This document shows positions 26,888 to 36,520 of a DNA stretch of 64,000 nt, piece by piece. The stretch lies in the NCBI RefSeq assembly GCF_017875235.1, contig NZ_JAGGMI010000002.1, positions 558,001 to 622,000 on the forward strand. The letters are read 5' to 3'. The stretch comes from Asticcacaulis solisilvae. Its GTDB lineage: Bacteria > Pseudomonadota > Alphaproteobacteria > Caulobacterales > Caulobacteraceae. The notes beneath the pieces were generated by a model. It ran no database searches. It had not been told where the DNA came from and saw only the letters and a list, made by a program, of their open reading frames with translations. Each line of letters begins with the position of its first letter. Within the stretch, counting starts at the first letter, position 1. The translations under genes were made by a program, and so were the position numbers.

Positions 26888-27819
26888 TGGCTGACCTTTC
26901 GTTCCTTGGCTTCGGGTTTGACCAGCAGCCCCTTGGGGTCGCTGTTGACGTTATCGACCAGTTGCTTCAGCGAATCCGACGCTTCGTTGAGGTTACGCAG
27001 CGTCTCCTGGATTTCCGGCAAGGTCGTGGTTTGGATGGTATCGAGCGGCTGCTGCGCTGACGCCGTCGCCTTGCTGAAGTTCTCGGACGCCACGGCGAAG
27101 TTGTCTACCGCGACATCGATCTTGCGCAGGGTCTGCGGCATATCGGTGCCCACCACCGTATTGGTTGAATTGGCCAGGCGCTCAACGGCATCGGCCGCCT
27201 GGCCGGCGCTGACAATCGCTTCGTGGGCGTCATCCATGATCTGCTCGCGGTCCTTAAGGTCCGCCGTCAGGTTTTCGAGGTTTTCGAGGCTGCGCGAGAA
27301 GGTCTGGATATTGCGGTCCGACAGCAGCCGGTTGACGCGGTTCAGGCTTTCATAGGTGTTTTCGATGACCGAGCCCGAGCCCGACAGAAGCTTCGACAGG
27401 GCGTTTTCTTCGGAGTGGATGACCGGCGGCGGTCCGTCCGGATTGGGCTTGAGCAAGGGCGCACGCGCCGACCCCGGCGAAATCTGCATGTAGAACAGGC
27501 CGGTAATGCCCTGCGGCTCCAGGGTCGCGACCGAGTCGGTACGCACCGGCGTGCCGGCGTCCAGCCGCACTTCGGCGATGACCTGGTGGGTATTGGCCTG
27601 GCCCAGGCGCAGATCGGTGACCTCCCCGACCTTGATGCCGTTGAAGTGGACTTCGGCGCCCTTGGTCAGGCCGTCGACCTTGGTGTTGAATTCGACATTG
27701 TAGACGCCGTAATTGCGGTTGAAGTCGAACTTGATGAACCAGAAGGTAAACACTACCAGGGCGACGAACAGGACGAAGGTCACCAGTCCCACCACGGCGT
27801 AATGCGCTTGACGTTCCAT
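26884..27819 (-). CDS. mlaD: MlaD family protein (MCE domain)
   Basis: A 311-residue periplasmic lipid-binding protein anchored by one N-terminal helix (YAVVGLVTFVLFVALVVFTFWF). The MCE domain spans about residues 40-120 (YNVEFNTKVDGLTKGAEVHFNGIKVGEV), and is followed by a long predicted helical/coiled region rich in Asn, Leu and Glu, longer than in E. coli MlaD. That longer tail is typical of MCE proteins that form extended tunnels. ATG 27819 is the natural start; 21 extra open codons upstream lie in the mlaF 3' end. Confidence 0.9.
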   Translation of the reverse strand: MERQAHYAVVGLVTFVLFVALVVFTFWFIKFDFNRNYGVYNVEFNTKVDGLTKGAEVHFNGIKVGEVTDLRLGQANTHQVIAEVRLDAGTPVRTDSVATLEPQGITGLFYMQISPGSARAPLLKPNPDGPPPVIHSEENALSKLLSGSGSVIENTYESLNRVNRLLSDRNIQTFSRSLENLENLTADLKDREQIMDDAHEAIVSAGQAADAVERLANSTNTVVGTDMPQTLRKIDVAVDNFAVASENFSKATASAQQPLDTIQTTTLPEIQETLRNLNEASDSLKQLVDNVNSDPKGLLVKPEAKERKVSQ

Positions 27820-27832
27820 AGTGCGTTTCTCC

Positions 27833-28645
27833 TTAGCCGAGCCGCGACGCGTCGGAATCCTTGATCCGCCCACGCGGACCATGGAAATAGTCGTGGATCC
27901 ACGGGTGATCCGATTTTTCCAGCACCTCGATACTGTCCTTGGCGACGACCTTGCGGTCGGCCAGGACCGCGACTTCGTCGCAGATAGTATAGAGGCTGTC
28001 GAGATCGTGCGTAATCATGAAAACCGTCAGGTTGAGGCTCGCGGCCAGTTCCTTGATGAGGGTGTCGAAGGCGGCAGCGCCTATGGGATCGAGGCCGGCG
28101 GTCGGCTCATCGAGAAACAGAAGTTCGGCGTCAAGCGCCAATGCACGCGCCAGGGCCGTGCGCTTGATCATGCCGCCGGACAGTTCCGACGGCATCTTGT
28201 CGGCGGCATCCATCGGCAGGCCGGCCAGCCGCATCTTGAGCAGCGCGATCTCGCGCGCATCCTTGCGGTTCAGGCGCGTATATTCGAGGATCGGCGCCAT
28301 GACGTTTTCGGCGACGGTCAGCGCGGTGAACAGCGCGCCGCTCTGGAACAATACGCCGGTCTTCGACTGAATCTGGCGGCGCAGCGCTTCATTGGCCGAG
28401 GCCAGCTTGTGGCCGAACAGGCAAATCTCACCGCCCGACGGCCGGTGCAGGCCCAGGATCGAGCGCAGCAGCACGGTCTTGCCGGAGCCCGAGCCGCCGA
28501 CAATGCCCAGGATTTCGCCGCGATTGACGGTCAGGTCCAGCTTCTCGTGGATGACCTTGTCGCCGAAGCGGTTGATCAGCCCGGTCACGACGATCGGATC
28601 GGCCTCGGCCGCGCCTTTCAGTTCAGGCAGTTCCTTCACTTTCAT
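27833..28645 (-). CDS. mlaF: ABC transporter ATP-binding protein, MlaF type
   Basis: A 270-residue ATPase energising phospholipid movement between membranes. Walker A GGSGSGKTVLLRSI (about residues 54-67), the Q-loop GVLFQSGALF, the ABC signature LSGGMIKRTALARAL, Walker B LLFLDEPTAGLDPIG, and the switch His in ITHDLDSL. The signature LSGGM and GLDPIGA match MlaF/Ttg2A. It lies 13 nt after mlaE and 13 nt before mlaD, forming a tight operon. Confidence 0.93.
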   Translation of the reverse strand: MKVKELPELKGAAEADPIVVTGLINRFGDKVIHEKLDLTVNRGEILGIVGGSGSGKTVLLRSILGLHRPSGGEICLFGHKLASANEALRRQIQSKTGVLFQSGALFTALTVAENVMAPILEYTRLNRKDAREIALLKMRLAGLPMDAADKMPSELSGGMIKRTALARALALDAELLFLDEPTAGLDPIGAAAFDTLIKELAASLNLTVFMITHDLDSLYTICDEVAVLADRKVVAKDSIEVLEKSDHPWIHDYFHGPRGRIKDSDASRLG

Positions 28646-28658
28646 TCGATCCCCCCCA

Positions 28659-29795
28659 TCAGAAGTTCAGGTCCTGGAACAGGAGGGCGAACATGGCGTT
28701 CAGCATGAAGATGATGAAGATCGACTGGACGACGGCGGTCGTCACCTGGCGGCCCAGCGAAATGACGTCTTCCTTGACGACCAGGCCCCGGCGGCAACCG
28801 ACGATGGCGATGACCGCGGCGAAGAAGGGTACCTTCACCATGCCGATAAAGAAATTGACGAAGGGCACATAGTCATAGGCGCGTTCGACGAAGAATTCCG
28901 GGCTGTAGTGCAGCACGCCCCAGACCACCAGGGCGCCACCGAGAAGACCGAAGAGCGAACCGATAAAGCTGACCAGCGGCATCATTATGACCATGGCCAG
29001 GACGCGCGGCAGCACCAGGGCCTCGTAAGGATCGATGCTCATGACCTCCATGGCGTCGATTTCCTGGTTCATCTTCATGGCGCCGATTTCGGCCGCGAAT
29101 GCTGACGCGCTGCGGCCCGACAGCAGCACGGCGGCGATGAGGGGCGCGAATTCACGCAAGACCGCGATGCCGGTGAGTTCGACGGCAAAGACCGAGACGC
29201 CGAACTGGCGCAACTGCACGATGCCGAGATAGGCGATGACCGCGCCGACGAACAGGTTGGTCAAACAGACGATCGGGATCGATTCGAGGCCGGCGCGCTG
29301 CATCAGGCTGAACAGCGCCGCCCAGCGGATGCGCGACGGACGCATGATCGAGCGCAGGGTCAGGCTGATCAGGTGGCCGATGAATACCGCCTGGGCGATG
29401 AATTCGCGCCAGAAGGTGATGACCATGCGGCCAAGCCAGGTCAGGATCGGGAAAAGCGTGGGCTTTGAAACTTCGGGCTTTGGGGCCGGAACGTCATCGC
29501 TCTTGGCTTCCGGTGCACGCACCAGCTCAAAGAGGCCAGCGAACTTTTCCTGTCCGGCAAAGGGCTCGCCGTCGATCTTGCCGTCCAGCGCCGCGTGCAG
29601 AAGATAGGCGCCGGCAGTATCGAGGCTTTCCAGTTCGTCGGCGACAATGCGGACGCGGTCATGGCCCTTGACCGAGGCGCGCAGGCGGTCCGCCATGCCC
29701 TGCAGCCGGGAAATCACCCACTGCCCCTTCAGGCTGAGCGTAGCCGCGCCGGCATCCTCAGACCTCGCGTCTAAGGTATAGTCAGCCTTGGACAT
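28659..29795 (-). CDS. mlaE: MlaE family permease with N-terminal STAS/MlaB-like domain
   Basis: A 378-residue protein. The C-terminal about 250 residues are an MlaE/Ttg2B lipid permease with five or so helices and the family segment GRSASAFAAEIGAMKMNQEIDAMEVMSIDP. The first about 95 residues are soluble: ATLSLKGQWVISRLQGMADRL, VRIVADELESLDTAGAYLL, resembling a STAS domain as in MlaB, which in E. coli is a separate subunit. The fusion replaces mlaB, which is absent from the operon. It is the first gene of mlaE-mlaF-mlaD-lipoprotein. Confidence 0.9.
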   Translation of the reverse strand: MSKADYTLDARSEDAGAATLSLKGQWVISRLQGMADRLRASVKGHDRVRIVADELESLDTAGAYLLHAALDGKIDGEPFAGQEKFAGLFELVRAPEAKSDDVPAPKPEVSKPTLFPILTWLGRMVITFWREFIAQAVFIGHLISLTLRSIMRPSRIRWAALFSLMQRAGLESIPIVCLTNLFVGAVIAYLGIVQLRQFGVSVFAVELTGIAVLREFAPLIAAVLLSGRSASAFAAEIGAMKMNQEIDAMEVMSIDPYEALVLPRVLAMVIMMPLVSFIGSLFGLLGGALVVWGVLHYSPEFFVERAYDYVPFVNFFIGMVKVPFFAAVIAIVGCRRGLVVKEDVISLGRQVTTAVVQSIFIIFMLNAMFALLFQDLNF

Positions 29796-29966
29796 CAGCG
29801 GCGGCGATCATGGTTAAAAAGGAGCCTCACGTCGGGTACGGCATCCTTTATACATGATGGAGATTGATAAATTCGCAAGATCGCCCTGGTGTGTTTACGA
29901 CGTATCCGTATGCATCTGACGTTTAGCATATAAAAAAGCTGTGGGATTCGCCACGCGCGGGAAGGT

Positions 29967-30215
29967 TTAGCCGTCGACGGCCAGTCGCAGCCGGTAAATC
30001 CCCTTCAGGCCATCCGGCGATACGGGCTTGCCCTTGCGCACGAACTCGAGGCGTCCCTGACGCGCCAGGCCGACCGCGACCGCCTTCACCTTCGGCAGTT
30101 CGCGCTGCCAGTTTTCGGCGTCCAGCGCCTTCGCCACCTGGTTCGGGCTTATGGACTCGCCCTCTCGCACCTGCGATAAGAGGTCCAGCAGAGTCTCCTC
30201 GATCTGAGACGACAT
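29967..30215 (-). CDS. DUF3253 family protein
   Basis: An 82-residue protein with winged-helix-like composition: IEETLLDLLSQVREGESISPNQVAKAL, then ENWQRELPKVKAVAVGLARQGRLEF and a basic beta wing VRKGKPVSPDGLKGIYRLRL. This matches the DUF3253 family (PF11625); function is unknown though the fold suggests nucleic acid binding. The frame is open further upstream, but the ATG at 30215 gives the family length. It is divergent from the thioesterase gene with only 27 nt between start codons. Confidence 0.8.
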   Translation of the reverse strand: MSSQIEETLLDLLSQVREGESISPNQVAKALDAENWQRELPKVKAVAVGLARQGRLEFVRKGKPVSPDGLKGIYRLRLAVDG

Positions 30216-30242
30216 GATTTTTTCCTTCCGGAGTAACAGCTT

Positions 30243-30698
30243 ATGGCCAGCGAACGCGATCTTCACACCGTCACCGAAGGGGAGTTCGCCGGCTGGTCCG
30301 TGGCCGAGATCAATGAGAACTTCAACGCTCTCGTCGGCCCCTACTACTACCAGAGCGACGAGACGGGAAAGGTCAAAGTGGCCTTCAAGGCCGAAAAGCG
30401 TCACCTGAACGGCGGCGGAACCGTGCACGGCGGCTGTCTGCTAACCCTGGCCGACACGTCGCTGTTCATCTTCGCCCTGCCGCATCTCGAAGGCGGCGGC
30501 GCGGTGACGGTGCAGCTTGATTCGCAGTTTCAGGTGCCGGGACGGCTCGACGACATCATCATCGCCACGGGCGAAATCACCCGCGCGGGCAAAACGCTGG
30601 TCTTCGGGCGTGGCGAACTGCACGCCAATGGCAAGCTTCTGATGAGCTTTACCGGCATCCTGGCGCGCAAGTCGCCACAGGGCAGCCGCGACGGCTAA
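30243..30698 (+). CDS. PaaI family thioesterase (hotdog fold)
   Basis: A 151-residue hotdog-fold acyl-CoA thioesterase. The active-site pattern GTVHGGCLLTLADTSLF contains the conserved His-Gly-Gly and the Asp of the central helix; the C-terminal strands GEITRAGKTLVFGRGEL match the family. The acyl substrate is unknown. There is GGAG about 8 nt upstream of the ATG. It ends 13 nt from the convergent nucleoside transporter gene. Confidence 0.88.
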   Translation: MASERDLHTVTEGEFAGWSVAEINENFNALVGPYYYQSDETGKVKVAFKAEKRHLNGGGTVHGGCLLTLADTSLFIFALPHLEGGGAVTVQLDSQFQVPGRLDDIIIATGEITRAGKTLVFGRGELHANGKLLMSFTGILARKSPQGSRDG

Positions 30699-30711
30699 AG
30701 GCTTAAAAGGG

Positions 30712-31998
30712 TCAAACGCCGTAGATCGCGTTCGGCAGGGCGCCGACGATCGCTGCTGACAGGCAAGTCGCCAGGAAGCCGGCCACCAGCGCCTTCCAGA
30801 TCAGCTCCAGCAGTTCCGGGCGACGGTCGGGCATCATGGCGCCGTAGCCGGCGACCGTAATCCCCACCGAACCGATATTAGCGAAGCCGCACACGGCGTA
30901 TGTCATAAGGATACGCGTGCGTTCCGACATGCCGTCGGCCGGAATGGCCGCCAGCTTGAGGAAGGCGACGAACTCGGTCAGCACCATCTTGACGCCCAGT
31001 ATCCAGCCGGCGGTCTGGGCTTCCTTCCAAGGCACGCCCATCAGCCAGGCCAGCGGCGAGAACAGCACGCCCAGCACGCGATCGACCGTCACCGGCTGAC
31101 CGTCCCACAACGGCAGGCCGGCCAGCATCAGGTTGACCAGGGCGACCAGGGCGACCATGACAATCAGGATGGCGGCGATGCTCATGGCGACGGTCATGCC
31201 GTCGGCCGTGCCCTTGGAAATGGCGTCGATGGCGCTGTCGTACTTCAGCGAGCTGCCGTAATCGACCTTTTCGTGCTCATGGCCTTCGCGTTCCGGCACG
31301 ATGATCCGCGCCAGAAGGACCGCTGCCGGCGCCGAGACTATCGAGGCCGCCAGGATATGGCCTGCGGCATTGGGCAGGACGCCCGACAGGATCTGGACGT
31401 AGGCAACCATGGTCGAGCCCGAGACATTGGCCATGCCGACAACGACGAGAATGAACAGTTCCGAACGTGTCAGCTTGTCGAGATAGGCGCGGATGATGAT
31501 CAGGCTTTCGACGTTGCCGACGAAGATGCCCGACGCGACGCCCAGCGCCGACGCGCCGCCCAGGCCGATCGTCTTCTCGAAGATGACGCCGAAGAAACGG
31601 ATGATCGCCTTCAATACGCCGATGTGCCACAAAAGCGCCGACAGCGCACCGATGACGATGATCAGCGGCAGGACACGCAGGGCAAAGACGAACAGGGCGC
31701 CCTGGTTGACGACCGCATAGGGCTGGTCGCCGCCGCCCATATAGCCGAAGACGAACTGCACGCCCTGCATGGTCGCGTCCGACAGGGCCTGCATGCCTGC
31801 GCCGACGCTGTCGAGCACGGCGTGCGACTGCGGCAAGGCGAACAGAAGGACGATCAGCGCGACCTGGACCAGTATGGCGCCGACGGCCAGCTTGACCGGA
31901 AATCGCTTCTTGTTTTCGGAAAGCAGCCAGCACGCGGCCAGCATGACGACGATGCCCAGGAGGCTCTGCAGGTTTTCCGGGCCGTAGGTAAATGGCAT
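30712..31998 (-). CDS. CNT family nucleoside transporter (NupC-like)
   Basis: A 428-residue inner-membrane concentrative nucleoside transporter, driven by H+ or Na+. The N-terminal helices, the gate region GLGGASALGVASGIFVGNVESLIIIRAYLDKLTRSELFILV (two core helices), and the C-terminal MTYAVCGFANIGSVGITVAGYGAMMPDRRPEL match the family closely. No purine or pyrimidine salvage genes are adjacent. It is downstream of nothing on its strand within 90 nt except the hybrid kinase stop region, from which it is divergent in role. Confidence 0.93.
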   Translation of the reverse strand: MPFTYGPENLQSLLGIVVMLAACWLLSENKKRFPVKLAVGAILVQVALIVLLFALPQSHAVLDSVGAGMQALSDATMQGVQFVFGYMGGGDQPYAVVNQGALFVFALRVLPLIIVIGALSALLWHIGVLKAIIRFFGVIFEKTIGLGGASALGVASGIFVGNVESLIIIRAYLDKLTRSELFILVVVGMANVSGSTMVAYVQILSGVLPNAAGHILAASIVSAPAAVLLARIIVPEREGHEHEKVDYGSSLKYDSAIDAISKGTADGMTVAMSIAAILIVMVALVALVNLMLAGLPLWDGQPVTVDRVLGVLFSPLAWLMGVPWKEAQTAGWILGVKMVLTEFVAFLKLAAIPADGMSERTRILMTYAVCGFANIGSVGITVAGYGAMMPDRRPELLELIWKALVAGFLATCLSAAIVGALPNAIYGV

Positions 31999-32085
31999 GA
32001 ACTAGTCCCCAGTACGCCGATACGCGCGCACGACGGCACTTTCGATAACAGGCGTAAGATTGCAAGCAATTTCTGCACGGCGGCG

Positions 32086-34179
<2,094 letters not shown>

Positions 34180-34369
34180 GCGGCTTTATAACGCGCAATG
34201 GACGAAAATGGAAAGCGGTATGCCCCTGGCAATCGTCCCGCCACGCGTGAAATCCGGTATTCGCTGAAAAACCATGACTTTGCCGGACGTATTAAGTGTG
34301 ACAATCGGGATCAGTGGCCTTACAGTGTCCAAAAATGCACCGAATCCGTCCATTCGGGCCAACACTACC

Positions 34370-35077
34370 ATGCCGCGAGCAGACATGACGACTCTGAACG
34401 ACGCCACCGTCCGCCACCTTCTCGTCGTCGACGATGACGACCGCATCCGCACCCTGCTCAAGGAGTTCCTGTCGCGGCACGGCTTCCGCGTCACGGCGGC
34501 CGCCCACGCCGATGCGGCCAAGCGCATGCTGCAACTGCTCGACTTCGACCTTCTCATCCTCGACGTCATGATGCCGGGCGAAGACGGTTTCTCGCTATCG
34601 AAATGGGTGCGCGCCAACTCGACCGTGCCCATTCTCATCCTGACGGCGCGCGGCGACTCCACCGACCGCATCACGGGCCTCAGCCTCGGTGCCGACGATT
34701 ATCTTGCCAAGCCGTTCGAGCCGCAGGAGTTGCTGCTGCGCATCGAAGCCATTCTCAGGCGCACCGGCGTCAAGTCTGCCCTGCCCAAGTCGGTCGCCAT
34801 GGGCCCTTTCATCTTTGATCTCGAACGCGCCGAACTGAGCAAGAGCGGCAGCCCGATCCGGCTCACCGAGGCCGAATCGCAGTTGCTGAAATACCTGGCC
34901 GAACGCGCCAATGTGCCCGTCGACCGCATGGACCTTGCCAAGGACAGCGTCGACACCACCGGCCGCGCCGTCGATGTCCAGGTCACGCGCCTGCGCCGCA
35001 AGATTGAGCAGGACCCCAAGAACCCGCGCTACCTGCAGACCGTACGTGGCAAGGGCTATATGCTGGCGCCCGACTGA
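34370..35077 (+). CDS. OmpR family response regulator transcription factor
   Basis: A 235-residue regulator: receiver domain with acidic pocket VVDDDDR, phospho-acceptor Asp65 in LLILDVMMPGEDG, and YLAKPFEPQELLLRI, then a winged-helix DNA-binding domain ending QTVRGKGYMLAPD. The start is ambiguous: ATG at 34370 or 34385 (34274 also open but unlike the family). The sensor kinase gene starts 3 nt downstream, so this is a classic operon pair, resembling OmpR/EnvZ. Targets are unknown. Confidence 0.92.
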   Translation: MPRADMTTLNDATVRHLLVVDDDDRIRTLLKEFLSRHGFRVTAAAHADAAKRMLQLLDFDLLILDVMMPGEDGFSLSKWVRANSTVPILILTARGDSTDRITGLSLGADDYLAKPFEPQELLLRIEAILRRTGVKSALPKSVAMGPFIFDLERAELSKSGSPIRLTEAESQLLKYLAERANVPVDRMDLAKDSVDTTGRAVDVQVTRLRRKIEQDPKNPRYLQTVRGKGYMLAPD

Positions 35078-35080
35078 TCC

Positions 35081-36469
35081 ATGGCAGCGCCGGAAACCAG
35101 CCGCGCCAGGCCGATGAAACTGCCCCGTTTCCGCTTCTGGTCGCGTTTCCTGAAGCGCAACTTCCCGCGCACCCTGATGGCGCGCGTCCTGCTGATCATT
35201 GTCCTGCCGATCATCGTCATGCAGGTGCTGATCACCTGGATGTTCTTCGACATGCACTGGGAGGCCGTCACCGCCAAGCTGTCCGAAGCCATGGCCGGCG
35301 ACGTCGCCTGGGCCGTCAGCGCCTATGAGGAAAACCCGACCTCCGCCAATCTCGAGCACATCCAGAAACAGGCGCGCATCCCCATGCAGCTGTCGATCGT
35401 GCTGCAGAAGAACGCCACCCTGCCCGACAGCCAGCGCCAGTCGATCTTCGTGCCGCTCGACCGCGCCATAGACCGGGCCCTGCGCAGCCGCATCGATAAC
35501 CCCTACTGGTTCGACACGACGCGTTACCCCGGCCACCTCGACATCCGCGTCAAGGTCAAGGGCGGTACGCTGCGCATCATCACGCCCAAGGACCGGGCAT
35601 TCGCCACGACAGGCTATATCTTCATCTTCTGGATGGTCGGCGCGACCTTCGTCCTGACCACCGTCGCCACCCTCTTCATCCGGAACCAGGTCCGCGCCAT
35701 CGAACGCCTGGCCGAAGCCGCGGAAAAGTTCGGCCGCGGCGAGGACGATCCGGCCTTCAAGCCCTATGGCGCCACCGAGGTCCGCTCCGCCGCCAACGCC
35801 TTCCTGGAGATGAAGGAGCGCATCCAGCGCCAGATCGAGCAGCGCACCACCCTGCTGGCTTCGGTCAGCCATGACCTGCGCACGCCGCTGACCCGCCTCA
35901 AGCTGGAACTGGCCATGACCGAGCAGGACGCCGCCGCCCAGCGCATGAAGCAGGACGTGTCGGAAATGGCCTATATGATCGACGAATACCTGGCCTTCGC
36001 ACGTGGTGAGATCAACGAAGATACCGACACTGTTACCGTGCGCGAGCTGGTCGAAGGCATCCGCGACAGCACGCGCCGCGCCGGCCACGCGCTCGACATC
36101 GACCTTCCGGTCGAAGACATATCTGTCCGCATCCGCACCCTGTCGATCCAGCGCGCCCTGACCAACCTGGTCATGAATGGTTTCCACTACGGCAAGCACG
36201 TCCGGCTGATGGCCGAACTGACCACGGCAAAGGACAGCCGCACCCTGGCCCTGCATGTCGATGACGACGGCCCCGGCATCGCCCCCGAAAAGCGCGAGGA
36301 CGCCTTCAAGCCGTTTTCCCGCCTCGACGACTCGCGCAACCAGAATATCCAGGGCGTGGGCCTGGGCCTCGCCATCGCCCGCGACATCGTGCGCGGGCAT
36401 GGCGGCGACCTGACGCTCGATACCGCGCCCATGGGCGGTCTGCGGGCGACCATCACCCTGCCGGCATAA
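35081..36469 (+). CDS. Sensor histidine kinase (EnvZ-like)
   Basis: A 462-residue inner-membrane kinase. A basic N-terminus, TM1 at about residues 35-56, a periplasmic domain (57-177), TM2 at 178-200, HAMP (about 200-252), HisKA with His264 in SVSHDLRTPLTRLKLEL, and a HATPase domain with NLVMNGFHYG (N box), DDDGPGI (G1) and GVGLGLAIARDIV (G2). The SHDLRTPLTRL H-box and overall layout match EnvZ-type kinases. It is cotranscribed with the upstream regulator and converges with the TonB receptor gene at a terminator. Confidence 0.93.
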   Translation: MAAPETSRARPMKLPRFRFWSRFLKRNFPRTLMARVLLIIVLPIIVMQVLITWMFFDMHWEAVTAKLSEAMAGDVAWAVSAYEENPTSANLEHIQKQARIPMQLSIVLQKNATLPDSQRQSIFVPLDRAIDRALRSRIDNPYWFDTTRYPGHLDIRVKVKGGTLRIITPKDRAFATTGYIFIFWMVGATFVLTTVATLFIRNQVRAIERLAEAAEKFGRGEDDPAFKPYGATEVRSAANAFLEMKERIQRQIEQRTTLLASVSHDLRTPLTRLKLELAMTEQDAAAQRMKQDVSEMAYMIDEYLAFARGEINEDTDTVTVRELVEGIRDSTRRAGHALDIDLPVEDISVRIRTLSIQRALTNLVMNGFHYGKHVRLMAELTTAKDSRTLALHVDDDGPGIAPEKREDAFKPFSRLDDSRNQNIQGVGLGLAIARDIVRGHGGDLTLDTAPMGGLRATITLPA

Positions 36470-36497
36470 AAAACGCCCGCTTCGCGGGGAAGCGGGC
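36466..36497 (-). terminator. Rho-independent terminator for the TonB receptor gene
   Basis: An inverted repeat CGCCCGCTTC / GAAGCGGGCG centred at about 36485. Read on the minus strand it is followed by a run of six T residues (the complement of A-run 36468-36473), so it terminates the minus-strand receptor gene; the plus-strand kinase gene ends inside the A-run side. Confidence 0.85.
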
Positions 36498-36520
36498 GCA
36501 AGGCTTGAGTTGTTATAAGA

